In this document: piece by piece, positions 54,040 through 62,143 of the stretch | Numbering within the stretch: position 1 is the stretch's first letter | How the letters are laid out: each line of letters starts with the position of its first letter | Assembly (NCBI RefSeq): GCF_003234265.2 | Contig: NZ_CP126256.1 | Location: 310,001 to 374,000 of the forward strand | Source of the DNA: Curtobacterium sp. MCSS17_015 | GTDB taxonomy: Bacteria; Actinomycetota; Actinomycetes; Actinomycetales; Microbacteriaceae | Length of the DNA: 64,000 nucleotides | Reading direction: 5' to 3' | Made by a program: the position numbers and the translations under genes | The notes under the pieces: generated by a model | What the model saw: only the letters and a program-made list of their open reading frames with translations | Told to the model about the DNA's origin: nothing | Databases searched by the model: none

Positions 54040-54055
54040 ACTGGTCATGTCCGCA
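54040..54055. promoter_or_regulatory. Operator-like site A (GntR/dre-type) before the GntR gene
   Basis: ACTGGTCATGTCCGCA, nearly identical to site B at 55596-55611, the match continuing through ACAGGACC. Resembles the DasR dre consensus (ACTGGTCTAGACCACT). Position over the start of transcription suggests autorepression. Confidence 0.55.
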
Positions 54056-54086
54056 CAGGACCACCGCCGCAGCACGAGGAGTCCGT

Positions 54087-54821
54087 TTGTCCCGCCGCAT
54101 CACCGAGGGTGCTGAACCGAAGCACCAGCAGCTGCGGCGGATCCTGCTCGACCTCATCACCACGCGGCTCGCACCCGGTGCCGCGATCCCCTCGGAGCGG
54201 CAGCTCATCGCCGAGTACGGCGTCTCCCGGATCACCGTCCGGGAGGCCTTGGGGCAGCTCGTCAACGAGGGGCACCTCGAGCGGGTGCGCGGCAAGGGCA
54301 CCTTCGTCGCGCACCGTCCGATGCAGTCCACGCTGCACCTCGCCTCGTTCACCGAGGAGATGCGGGCGATGGGGCACGTGCCGACGACCGTGGTGCTGGT
54401 CCGCGAAGAGCGTGTGCCGCCCGCCGCCACGGTCGCCGCGCTCCGCCTGGCCGAGGGCGAGGCGGCGTACCACCTCAAGCGCCTCCGGATGGCCGACGGT
54501 GCGCCGGTCTCGGTCGACGACGCCTGGCTCGCCGCAGCGGTCTTCCCCGGTCTGCTCGACCACGACCTGTCGGGCTCGGTGTACTCCATCGCGGCGGACG
54601 TCTACGGGCACCCCATCGACCGGGCGCAGCAGACCGTCGCGGCCAATCCCGCCGATGACGAGGTCGCGACGCTGCTCGGCACCCGGACCGGGGCGCCGCT
54701 GCTCGAGTTCGACCGGGTGTCCTACTCGGGCACCCGGCCGGTCGAGCACGCCCGCAGCTGGTACCGGTCCGACCGCTACCGGGTCCAGATGGAGGTCACG
54801 GCAGCGCGGGCCATCGCCTGA
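54087..54821 (+). CDS. GntR family regulator with UTRA domain (NagR/DasR-like)
   Basis: 244 residues. Winged helix at about 12-75 (HQQLRRILLDLITTRLAPGAAIPSERQLIAEYGVSRITVREALGQLVNEGHLERVRGKGTFV), then a UTRA effector domain (about 95-240). HutC/NagR-type proteins bind phosphorylated sugars such as glucosamine-6-P. TTG start: GAGGAG is 5 nt upstream. It lies beside a PTS whose divergent promoter holds a matching operator, so it most likely controls that PTS and itself. Confidence 0.9.
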   Translation: MSRRITEGAEPKHQQLRRILLDLITTRLAPGAAIPSERQLIAEYGVSRITVREALGQLVNEGHLERVRGKGTFVAHRPMQSTLHLASFTEEMRAMGHVPTTVVLVREERVPPAATVAALRLAEGEAAYHLKRLRMADGAPVSVDDAWLAAAVFPGLLDHDLSGSVYSIAADVYGHPIDRAQQTVAANPADDEVATLLGTRTGAPLLEFDRVSYSGTRPVEHARSWYRSDRYRVQMEVTAARAIA

Positions 54822-54842
54822 CCCGCCGCGTCAGCAGCGTCG

Positions 54843-55295
54843 TTAGACCTCGAACAGGGCGTCCCCGGCAGCTACCGTGCTGCCGACGGTGTCCTGGGGG
54901 ACCGAGTCCGGCGTGGAACCGAGCACGACGACCGGCACGACCGGCGAGTAGCCCGCCGCAGTGATGGCGGACGGGTTGAAGCGGACGACGGGGTCGCCGG
55001 CCGAGACGGTGTCACCCTCGGTGGCGAGCAGTTCGAAGCCCTCGCCCTTGAGCTTGACCGTGTCGATGCCGACGTGCACGAGGACGTCGGTGCCCGCCGA
55101 CCCCTGCAGCGCGAAGGCGTGCGGGTGCAGCTTGACGATGGTGCCGTCGACCGGTGCCACCGCGGTGACCGGACCGGTCGTACCGGAGGGGTCGACCGCG
55201 ACGCCCGCACCGACGAGCTGCTCGGCGAACACCGGGTCCGGCACGTCGGCGAGTGCGACGACCGGACCGGCGAACGGCGTGCGGACGACCGTCAC
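54843..55295 (-). CDS. PTS glucose-type IIA component
   Basis: 150 residues, the EIIA-Glc fold. The phospho-accepting histidine is in TDVLVHVGIDTVKLKGEGF, with a second conserved His in KLHPHAFALQG. Receives phosphate from HPr and hands it to IIB. GTG start overlaps the IIB stop (GTGA), so IIB and IIA are translated together. Here IIA is a separate protein, whereas Gram-positive GlcNAc/glucose systems are often fused IICBA. Confidence 0.92.
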   Translation of the reverse strand: MTVVRTPFAGPVVALADVPDPVFAEQLVGAGVAVDPSGTTGPVTAVAPVDGTIVKLHPHAFALQGSAGTDVLVHVGIDTVKLKGEGFELLATEGDTVSAGDPVVRFNPSAITAAGYSPVVPVVVLGSTPDSVPQDTVGSTVAAGDALFEV

Positions 55296-55528
55296 AGTTC
55301 GTCCTGGATGTCCTGCGCGAGGTTGTCGGCGATCGGACCGACGATGACCTGCCAGCCGGTGCCGCCGCCGACCACGGCCTGGGCGCCGGCTGCCTTGAGG
55401 GCGTCCTTGTCCACCAGGTCGCCGTCCTCGACCTCGACGCGGAGGCGCGTGATGCAGCCCTCGACCTCGTCGATGTTGTCGGTTCCGCCGAGTGCGGCGA
55501 TGATGTCGGCTGCCTTGATGTCGGCCAT
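55292..55528 (-). CDS. PTS glucose/GlcNAc-type IIB component
   Basis: 78 residues, single EIIB domain with the phosphocysteine motif DEVEGCITRLRVEV (Cys about 24) preceded by ALGGTDNI, a hallmark of the glucose-glucoside family. Strong ribosome binding site AGGAGG 7 nt before the ATG. Cotranscribed with IIA; divergent from the IIC gene. TAGTGT (minus strand, 55587-55592) is a candidate -10. Confidence 0.92.
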   Translation of the reverse strand: MADIKAADIIAALGGTDNIDEVEGCITRLRVEVEDGDLVDKDALKAAGAQAVVGGGTGWQVIVGPIADNLAQDIQDEL

Positions 55529-55595
55529 CTGTTTCCTCCTCGTTACGGGTTCGCTCACAGGTTGACACGGCCGTCCGTGGTCATCGACACTACGA

Positions 55596-55611
55596 ACTGG
55601 TCATGACCGGA
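55596..55611. promoter_or_regulatory. Operator-like site B (GntR/dre-type) in the PTS divergent promoter
   Basis: ACTGGTCATGACCGGA with the perfect palindrome GGTCATGACC. TTGACA (55562-55567) is the candidate -35 of the IIC promoter, so the site falls near +1 of that promoter and upstream of the minus-strand -10 TAGTGT. A half-site GTGGTCAT is at 55578-55585. Matches site A at 54040. Confidence 0.6.
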
Positions 55612-55707
55612 CAGGACCGGACCTGGCGACACTGCCGAGGGTACCTGCGCCGACCACACGACTCAACTCACCCCGACCAGCTCCACCCGATGACGAGAGG
55701 ACCGCCG

Positions 55708-56973
55708 ATGAGCACCGCTGCCCCCACGGACGTGCCGGAGAAGAAGACGCCGAAGAAGCAGAGCAGGCTCTTCGCCAACGCGCAGCGGCTCGGCCGCAGC
55801 CTCCTGCTCCCGATCGCGGTCATGCCCGCGGCCGGCATCCTGCTCCGACTCGGCCAGTCCGACATGCTCGGCGCGATCCCCGGCTTCGAGCAGGGTGCGA
55901 CGATCATCGCCGCGGCCGGCAACGGTGTCTTCACGTGGCTGCCGCTGCTCTTCGCGGTCGGCATCGCGATCGGCTGGGCGAAGAAGTCCGACGGCACGAC
56001 GGCCCTCGCCGCGGTCGTCGGCTACATGGTCATGTACCAGGTGTTCGCGGCCATGTCGCCGATCGTGCTCGCCGGCGTCGAGGACGCGAACGGCGACCAG
56101 GCCACGATCAACTTCGGGGTCCTCGGCGGCATCGTGATGGGGCTCGTCTCCGCACTGCTCTGGCAGAAGTTCCACCGCACGAAGATGCCCGACTTCCTCG
56201 GGTTCTTCTCCGGTCGTCGCCTCGTGCCGATCCTGACCGCGGTCGCCGGCCTCGTCATCGCCGTGCTCATGTCGTTCGTCTACCGCTACTTCGACATCGC
56301 GTTGACCGCTGCCGGCCAGGCCGTCGCCGACAACGCCGTCATCGGTGGTGGCGTCTTCGGGTTCGTCAACCGCATGCTCATCCCCGTCGGCCTGCACCAG
56401 CTGCTCAACTTCTTCCCGTGGTTCCAGCTCGGCAGCTTCACCACCGACGGCGTCACCTACCACGGCGACATCGCGCGCTTCCTCGCCGGAGACCCCTCGG
56501 CGGGCATCTTCCAGGCCGGGTTCTTCCCGATCATGATGTTCGCGCTGCCGGCCGGCGCCCTGGCGATCTGGCGCAACGCCAAGCCGCAGAACCGCAAGCT
56601 CGTCGGCGGCATCATGCTCTCGGCCGCGCTGACCTCGTTCGTGACCGGCATCACCGAGCCGCTCGAGTACTCCTTCATGTTCGTGGCGTTCCCGCTCTAC
56701 GTCATCCACGCGGTCCTCACTGGGACCTCGCTGGCGCTGGTGAACGCCCTCGGCATCAACGACGGGTTCTCGTTCTCGGCGGGTGCGATCGACTACGTGC
56801 TGAACTTCGGCAAGGCGGACGGGGCGATCTGGCTCATCCCGATCGGCCTGGCGTACGCGGTCGTCTACTACTTCCTCTTCAGCTTCGTCATCAAGAAGTG
56901 GAACCTGCGGACCCCGGGTCGTGAGGACGACACGATCGCCGAGAACTCGATCGACGCGGTCACCAAGCCGTAG
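55708..56973 (+). CDS. PTS glucose/N-acetylglucosamine-type IIC permease
   Basis: 421 residues, about ten membrane segments. N terminus RLGRSLLLPIAVMPAAGILLRLGQ and the sugar-binding signature GITEPLEYSFMFV are those of the glucose superfamily; GLHQLLNFFPWFQLGSF and NRMLIPVGLHQ are closer to GlcNAc-type (NagE) than to PtsG, so GlcNAc is the favoured substrate (inference). GAGAGG is 7 nt before the ATG. Works with the divergently encoded IIB and IIA, and is likely repressed by the neighbouring GntR protein. Confidence 0.9.
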   Translation: MSTAAPTDVPEKKTPKKQSRLFANAQRLGRSLLLPIAVMPAAGILLRLGQSDMLGAIPGFEQGATIIAAAGNGVFTWLPLLFAVGIAIGWAKKSDGTTALAAVVGYMVMYQVFAAMSPIVLAGVEDANGDQATINFGVLGGIVMGLVSALLWQKFHRTKMPDFLGFFSGRRLVPILTAVAGLVIAVLMSFVYRYFDIALTAAGQAVADNAVIGGGVFGFVNRMLIPVGLHQLLNFFPWFQLGSFTTDGVTYHGDIARFLAGDPSAGIFQAGFFPIMMFALPAGALAIWRNAKPQNRKLVGGIMLSAALTSFVTGITEPLEYSFMFVAFPLYVIHAVLTGTSLALVNALGINDGFSFSAGAIDYVLNFGKADGAIWLIPIGLAYAVVYYFLFSFVIKKWNLRTPGREDDTIAENSIDAVTKP

Positions 56974-56990
56974 TCGCCGGAGCTGCCCTC

Positions 56991-57026
56991 CGGGAGGCCC
57001 GTCACCAGCTGGTGACGGGCCTCCCG
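56991..57026 (+). terminator. 36-bp perfect palindrome terminator
   Basis: CGGGAGGCCCGTCACCAGCT and its exact complement form a 16-bp stem on an AGCT loop, 17 nt after the IIC stop. Both arms carry the GGGCCTCCCG core. Confidence 0.9.
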
Positions 57027-57057
57027 TCGTTCTACGGATCGTCTGATGCTCGCGCTT

Positions 57058-57087
57058 TTGACAATCGTTATCACCTGGCGCTAGCGT
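57058..57087 (+). promoter_or_regulatory. Promoter of the zinc-uptake operon with Zur-box-like palindrome
   Basis: TTGACA (57058-57063), 18-nt spacer, TAGCGT (57082-57087), then 7 nt to the znuA ATG. TGACAA-TCG-TTATCA (57059-57073) fits TGANAA-N3-TTNTCA, the symmetrical core of Fur-family Zur/Mur boxes, and covers the -35, so repression by zinc-loaded regulator is expected. Confidence 0.7.
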
Positions 57088-57094
57088 CCTCCGC

Positions 57095-58009
57095 ATGCAC
57101 TCCCGCCGCTTCCTCGCCCTGCCGCTCGTCGTCGGCGCCGCCGCGCTCGCCCTGACCGGGTGCGCGGCCTCCTCCACCTCGTCGGACGACGTTGGTGACG
57201 GTCGGATCCGCGTCGTGACCTCGACGAACGTCTACGGCTCGATCGTCGAGACCATCGGTGGTGACCACGTCGACGTGACGAGCATCCTGAACGACCCGTC
57301 GCAGGACCCGCACTCGTTCGAGTCGAGCGCGAAGACGCAGCTCGCCGTGTCGAAGGCCGACCTGCTCATCGAGAACGGCGGCGGGTACGACGACTTCATG
57401 ACGACGCTCGCGGAGTCGTCGAACACGGAGGCCGACGTGATCAACGCCGTCGACGTGTCCGGGCTCGACTCGGGCGGCTCCGACGAGTTCAACGAGCACG
57501 TCTTCTACAGCTACCCGGCCATGGTGAAGCTCGTCGACGAGGTCGCGAAGCGGCTCAGCGACCTGGACGGCGCGGACAAGAGCACGTTCGCGACCAACGC
57601 CGACGCACTGACCGAGAAGCTGCAGGACCTCGAGTCGCAGACCGAGGACATCGAGCAGACCGTCGACGGCGACAAGGTGGCGTACACCGAGCCGGTGCCC
57701 GGCTACCTGTTCGACGCGATGGGTCTCGACAACGTGACGCCGGACGACTTCTCCGAGGCGATCGAGGAGGGCGACGACGTCCCGCCGGCGGCGCTCAACG
57801 ACACGCTCAAGCTCTTCTCGGACGACGACGTCAAGCTGCTCGCCGTCAACGAGCAGACCTCCAGCCCGGAGACCGAGCAGGTGCAGAAGGCCGCCGAGGA
57901 CGCCGGTGTCCCGGTGGTCGGTGTGACGGAGACGCTCCCGAAGGGGGAGGATTACGTCTCGTGGCAGCAGGCGAACATCGACGCGGTGCAGGCGGCACTG
58001 ACGAAGTGA
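57095..58009 (+). CDS. znuA: Zinc/manganese ABC transporter substrate-binding lipoprotein
   Basis: 304 residues, cluster A-I (ZnuA/TroA) binding protein. Lipoprotein signal with lipobox LALTGCAAS (Cys about 20). Metal ligands are probably His in SQDPHSFESSAKTQLAV and His in FNEHVFYSYPAMVKL, with a third acidic ligand near the C terminus. It lacks the long His-rich loop of E. coli ZnuA. First gene of an operon: GTGA overlap with the ATPase gene. Metal could also be Mn2+, but the Zur-type promoter and terminal Fur-family gene favour zinc. Confidence 0.9.
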   Translation: MHSRRFLALPLVVGAAALALTGCAASSTSSDDVGDGRIRVVTSTNVYGSIVETIGGDHVDVTSILNDPSQDPHSFESSAKTQLAVSKADLLIENGGGYDDFMTTLAESSNTEADVINAVDVSGLDSGGSDEFNEHVFYSYPAMVKLVDEVAKRLSDLDGADKSTFATNADALTEKLQDLESQTEDIEQTVDGDKVAYTEPVPGYLFDAMGLDNVTPDDFSEAIEEGDDVPPAALNDTLKLFSDDDVKLLAVNEQTSSPETEQVQKAAEDAGVPVVGVTETLPKGEDYVSWQQANIDAVQAALTK

Positions 58010-58899
58010 CGACGGTCCAGGAGCCGACCCGGACCGCCACTGCCGAGCGCAGTGGCGGTCCCGCTGTGCTCGCCCTCCGTCAGGCCGGGCTGTCGTACGG
58101 CAGCCGGACGCTCTGGGACGGACTCGACCTGGACGTCGCACCGGGGGAGTTCGTCGCTGTCCTCGGGCCGAACGGAGCGGGCAAGACGTCGCTGCTCCGG
58201 ACCGTCCTCGGTCAGCAGCGGCTGACGAGCGGCTCGATGTCGTTCCTCGGACGACCGGTCCGCCGCGGGCACCGGAGGATCGGGTACATCCCGCAACAGC
58301 GGCTCATGGACTCCGGCACGCCCCTGCGCGCCCGCGACATGATCGCCCAGGGCGTCACCGGTCACCGCTGGGGCGTCCGCCCCGAGCGTCGGGCAGAGCG
58401 GGAGCGCATCGAACGGATCATCGACGAGGTCGGTGCGACGGACTTCGCGGACGCCCCCGTCGCGGAGCTCTCCGGCGGCGAACAGCAGCGCACCCGCGTC
58501 GGGCAGGCGATCGCCGCCGACCCCGCACTCCTGCTGTGCGACGAACCCCTCATCTCGCTCGACCTGCGGCACCAGCGTGGCGTCACCGAGCTCATCGACC
58601 GGCAACGTCGGCAGCAGGGCGCCGCGGTGCTCTTCGTCACCCACGACGTGAACCCGATCCTCGACGTGGTCGACCGCGTCCTGTACATCGCCGGCGGACG
58701 ATTCCGCATCGGCGCGCCGGACGAGGTCCTCCGCGCCGACGTGCTCAGCGACCTCTACGGCACGCCCGTCGACGTCGTGCGCACGATGGGCCGGATCGTC
58801 ATCGTCGGCGCGAGTGACGCGCACGACACCGCCGGCGACGGCCACCACCACTGTGAACCCGCCCCGCACGGGGCCGACCCGGACGAGGGGCGGTTCTGA
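58006..58899 (+). CDS. znuC: Zinc ABC transporter ATP-binding protein
   Basis: 297 residues. Walker A GPNGAGKTS, Q-loop GYIPQQR, ABC signature LSGGEQQR, Walker B LLLCDEPLISLD and H-loop VTHDVN are all intact. The C-terminal 25 residues are His/Asp/Glu-rich (HDTAGDGHHHCEPAPHG), a likely zinc-binding tail. GTG start overlaps znuA's stop; the stop TGA shares its A with the permease ATG. Confidence 0.93.
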   Translation: MTTVQEPTRTATAERSGGPAVLALRQAGLSYGSRTLWDGLDLDVAPGEFVAVLGPNGAGKTSLLRTVLGQQRLTSGSMSFLGRPVRRGHRRIGYIPQQRLMDSGTPLRARDMIAQGVTGHRWGVRPERRAERERIERIIDEVGATDFADAPVAELSGGEQQRTRVGQAIAADPALLLCDEPLISLDLRHQRGVTELIDRQRRQQGAAVLFVTHDVNPILDVVDRVLYIAGGRFRIGAPDEVLRADVLSDLYGTPVDVVRTMGRIVIVGASDAHDTAGDGHHHCEPAPHGADPDEGRF

Positions 58900-59819
58900 T
58901 GGACATCTGGTCGACGGTCTTCTCGTTCCAGGACTACGGCGAGCTGCTCGTGCTCGTGCGGAACTCGATCATCGCGGGCGCCGTGCTCGGCGTCGTCGGC
59001 GGCCTCATCGGCCCGTTCGTCGTCGCGCGGAACATGCCGTTCGCGGTGCACGGCATCAGCGAGCTGTCCTTCGCCGGGGCGAGCGTCTCGCTGCTGCTCG
59101 GCGTCAACGTCGTCAGTGGCTCGGTGGTGGGCTCGCTCATCGCCGCGCTCCTCATCGGCCTGCTCGGCAGCCGTGCCCGCGACCGCAACTCGATCATCGC
59201 GGTGCTCATGCCGTTCGGGCTCGGCCTCGGCATCCTCTGCCTCGCGCTCTACAAGGGCCGGGCGGCGAACAAGTTCGGCCTGCTCACCGGGCAGATCGTC
59301 GCCGTCGACAACCCGCAGCTCGGGTTCCTCGTCGTCATCTCCGCCGTGGTCGTCCTCGTCCTCGTCGTGATCTGGCGGCCGCTGATGTTCTCGTCCGTCG
59401 ACCCCGACGTGGCCGCAGCCGCCGGCGTCCCGGTCCGGACGCTCGGGCTCGTGTTCATGCTCGCGCTCGGCCTGGCCACCGCCGTGTCGGTGCAGATCGT
59501 CGGGGCACTCCTGGTGCTCTCGCTCCTGGTCACCCCGGCGGCCGCGGCCCTGCGCGTGACGGTCAACCCGGTGCTCGTGCCGCTGCTGTCCGTCGGGTTC
59601 GCGGTGACGTCGGTGGTCGGCGGGATCCTGTTGGCACTCGGCGGCGGCCTGCCGATCAGCCCGTACGTGACGACGATCTCGTTCCTCATCTGGGTGGTCT
59701 GCCGGGTCCTCGGGGCCCGGAAGGAGCGCCGTGGACGCGACCGGGTGACGGACCGTGAGCAGCACACCGGCGGTGGGACGGGCCTCCCGGCCGCCACGAA
59801 GGAAGGAGTCGCAGCATGA
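58899..59819 (+). CDS. znuB: Zinc ABC transporter permease
   Basis: 306 residues, ABC-3 (ZnuB/MntB) family, eight or nine helices: SIIAGAVLGVVGGLIGPFVVARNMPFAVHGISELSFAGASVSLLLGV near the start is the family signature; the middle has RNSIIAVLMPFGLGLGILCLALY. Hydrophilic C-terminal tail (about 275-306) contains a GGGCCTCCCG motif. Overlaps both neighbours. Confidence 0.92.
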   Translation: MDIWSTVFSFQDYGELLVLVRNSIIAGAVLGVVGGLIGPFVVARNMPFAVHGISELSFAGASVSLLLGVNVVSGSVVGSLIAALLIGLLGSRARDRNSIIAVLMPFGLGLGILCLALYKGRAANKFGLLTGQIVAVDNPQLGFLVVISAVVVLVLVVIWRPLMFSSVDPDVAAAAGVPVRTLGLVFMLALGLATAVSVQIVGALLVLSLLVTPAAAALRVTVNPVLVPLLSVGFAVTSVVGGILLALGGGLPISPYVTTISFLIWVVCRVLGARKERRGRDRVTDREQHTGGGTGLPAATKEGVAA

Positions 59820-60238
59820 ACGCCGTGCAGAAGCCACGACGCAACACCTGGCAGCGCGAAGCGGTCCGCGGTGCCCTCTCCGAGACCGAGGGGTTCGTCA
59901 GCGCCCAGTCGCTGCACGCGCACCTGCGGGACGGCGGGTCGACGATCGGCCTCGCCACCGTGTACCGGGCGCTGTCCGACCTGGCCAGCGACGGGGACGC
60001 AGACTCGCTCCAGCAGGACGGCGAGTCGCTCTACCGGGCGTGCACCACGGACAACCACCACCACCACCTCATCTGCCGAGTGTGCGGCAGGACCGTCGAG
60101 ATCCAGGCCGACCCGGTCGAGGAATGGGCGCGAGCCACCGCCGCGGCGAACGGGTTCTCGAACGCCAGCCACGTGGTCGACGTCTTCGGCGAATGCGCCG
60201 AGTGCACGGCCCGTGCCGCTGTCCGAGGTGGCGCGTAG
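59816..60238 (+). CDS. zur: Fur family regulator (probable Zur)
   Basis: 140 residues. Winged helix with recognition helix STIGLATVYRALSDLA, metal-ligand cluster NHHHHLICRVCGRTVEI and the structural CxxC pair CAECTA. Last gene of the zinc-uptake operon (ATGA overlap with znuB); by position it should sense zinc and shut its own operon, a negative loop where repressor rises with the transporter. Fur or peroxide-sensing roles are less likely given the context. Confidence 0.88.
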   Translation: MNAVQKPRRNTWQREAVRGALSETEGFVSAQSLHAHLRDGGSTIGLATVYRALSDLASDGDADSLQQDGESLYRACTTDNHHHHLICRVCGRTVEIQADPVEEWARATAAANGFSNASHVVDVFGECAECTARAAVRGGA

Positions 60239-60248
60239 TCTCCGCGAC

Positions 60249-60935
60249 ATGCACGTCATCCTGGTGCCCGGGTTCTGGCTCGACGCGAGCGCGTGGGACG
60301 ACGTCGTCCCGGTCCTCCGAGCGGCCGGGCACAGTGTCGACGCGGTGACGCGGAGCGGGGCCACGCTCGACGACCAGGTCGCGGACCTCGCCGACCGCCT
60401 CGGCGCCGCCCCTGAGCCCGCGGTGCTCGTCGGGCACTCCGGCGCCGGGCCGATCGCCGCCATGGCAGCCGACCGACGTCCGGACCGGGTGCGGCACCTG
60501 GTCTACGTCGACACGTTCCCCGGGCCGGAGGGCGGATGCGTCAACGACGAGCTGCCGGTCGTCGACGGGCAGGTGCCGCTGCCGTCGTGGGACGTGTGGG
60601 AGCCCGCGACGGTGCGCGACATGACGCCGGAGATCCGGGCGGACCTCGAGCGCCGAGCGGTCGCCGAACCCGAGCGGGTGGCCTCGGACCGGTTCCACTA
60701 CGCCGACCCCGCTCGACACCGGATCCCGGCGACGGTCATCACGTGCGAGATCGCGCCGGACGAACTGGTCGGCATGGTCGCCGACCACCAGGCCTGGGCC
60801 GCGGAACTCGTGGCGACCGAGGAACTCGAGATCGTCGGGCTGCACACCGGGCACTGGCCGATGCTCACGGCGCCGCGGGAGCTCGGGGCGCTCATCGTGC
60901 AGGCGCTCGCGCCCCGTCCGACGGACGGCGTCTAG
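60249..60935 (+). CDS. Alpha/beta hydrolase (small EstC/pyrethroid-hydrolase-like)
   Basis: 228 residues. Starts directly with the first strand (MHVILVPGFWLDASAWDDVVPVLRAAGHSV). Nucleophile elbow VLVGHSGAG (Ser about 71), an acidic residue late in ITCEIAPDELVG and histidine in GLHTGHWPMLTAP. No signal peptide. Lies 10 nt after the zur-like gene, so it may be read from the zinc operon, although a metal link is not evident. No ribosome binding site seen. Confidence 0.82.
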   Translation: MHVILVPGFWLDASAWDDVVPVLRAAGHSVDAVTRSGATLDDQVADLADRLGAAPEPAVLVGHSGAGPIAAMAADRRPDRVRHLVYVDTFPGPEGGCVNDELPVVDGQVPLPSWDVWEPATVRDMTPEIRADLERRAVAEPERVASDRFHYADPARHRIPATVITCEIAPDELVGMVADHQAWAAELVATEELEIVGLHTGHWPMLTAPRELGALIVQALAPRPTDGV

Positions 60936-60982
60936 CCGGCCGGGAGCCGGGCGCCCGGGTGCTGGCTGCCGGCCGCCGACAC

Positions 60983-62143
60983 TCACCGTATGCGTCGAGT
61001 TTCGACGACCTGATCGCGCACCGCCACGGCGATGAGCACCGCGACGAGCGGTGCGCCGATCAGCAGTGCGGGAAGGGAGCGACCAAACAGACCCAGCGCC
61101 GCGCACGCGAGGATCGCCGCCAGCCGGGTGAGTTCCAGGCGATGCGTCGCCCGTGACTGCAGTGCGAGTTGCGCAAGGAGGAAGAGGACGGGGCCCCCGA
61201 CGACAGCGGTCAGCTGCTCACTCCGGAGTGGGTCCGACGGATGCGCGATCATGAGTTCGTCACCCACGGCGGTCAAGACGATCCCGGCGACGATCAGAAC
61301 GTGGCCGTACGTGTAGATGTCGCGTGCGCGACCGGTACGGCTCGCTGCACCGTCGAGCGAACGTTCGCTGAGTTCGCTCGTGGAGGTGAAGTACAGCCAC
61401 CAGAGCGCTGCCGACCCGGCGAACGCGCTGATGAACGCGGCCACTGTGCCTGCGTCCAGTTCCCGCTGTGAGGTGGTTGCCCCGGTCAGGATGATCGTCT
61501 CGCCGATCGCAGCGATCACGATCAACCCGAATCGTTCGGCGAAGTGGCCGGTGGCGAGCCGCCAGGACTCCGCCGCGAGCCGCGGTCGGCCGGGGAGAGG
61601 GAAGAGCATGCGTGGAGCGATGTAGTCGAGGGCCAGCGCAAGCAACCACAGCCCTGCCCTCGAGCCGCCCTCGACCAGCCCACCCGCGACCCAGAACACG
61701 CCGGCGATCAGGAACCAGACGAGGATGCGTCCCGCTTGCTCCCGTTGGACGCTGCCGCGCGCGGCCGCCACGAATGTGAGGAAGGCGTGGCGGCCGACCT
61801 GTATCGCGAGGTAGGCGGCCGCGAAGAGGAGCCCGTGCTCGCCGAAGGCCTGCGGGACGGCGATCGCCATCAGCAGGCTCCCCAGCATGAGGGCGATCAG
61901 CAGGAGACGGACGGGGTTCTTTTCGGGATCGAGCTCGTTCGTGGCCCACGTGGTGTAGTTCCACGACCACCACACGGCGAGCAGGACGGTCCCAGCCTGG
62001 CCAGCGCCCGCCCACGTGAGGTGACCGAGGAGGAGGTGTGAGACCTGCGTGATCGCGAAGACGAACACGAGGTCGTAGAACAGCTCCAGCGTCGCGGCGC
62101 GCTGCGTGCCAGCGTCGCCTCGACGCCGGAGCTGTCCGGTCAC
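60983..62143 (-). CDS. LtrA family (low-temperature-requirement A) membrane protein
   Basis: 386 residues, about 11 helices. N-terminal ATLELFYDLVFVFAITQVSHLLLGHL and WWSWNYTTWATNELDPEKNPVRLLLIALMLGSLLMAIAVPQAFGE are the hallmark of the LtrA family, with AERFGLIVIAAIGETIILTG in the second half. Function unknown; LtrA was found as needed for growth of Listeria in cold. Start: GTG at 62143 overlaps the SDR stop by 4 nt (another GTG is one codon upstream). Less GC-biased codon use than neighbours. Third gene of the TetR-linked operon. Confidence 0.88.
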   Translation of the reverse strand: MTGQLRRRGDAGTQRAATLELFYDLVFVFAITQVSHLLLGHLTWAGAGQAGTVLLAVWWSWNYTTWATNELDPEKNPVRLLLIALMLGSLLMAIAVPQAFGEHGLLFAAAYLAIQVGRHAFLTFVAAARGSVQREQAGRILVWFLIAGVFWVAGGLVEGGSRAGLWLLALALDYIAPRMLFPLPGRPRLAAESWRLATGHFAERFGLIVIAAIGETIILTGATTSQRELDAGTVAAFISAFAGSAALWWLYFTSTSELSERSLDGAASRTGRARDIYTYGHVLIVAGIVLTAVGDELMIAHPSDPLRSEQLTAVVGGPVLFLLAQLALQSRATHRLELTRLAAILACAALGLFGRSLPALLIGAPLVAVLIAVAVRDQVVETRRIR

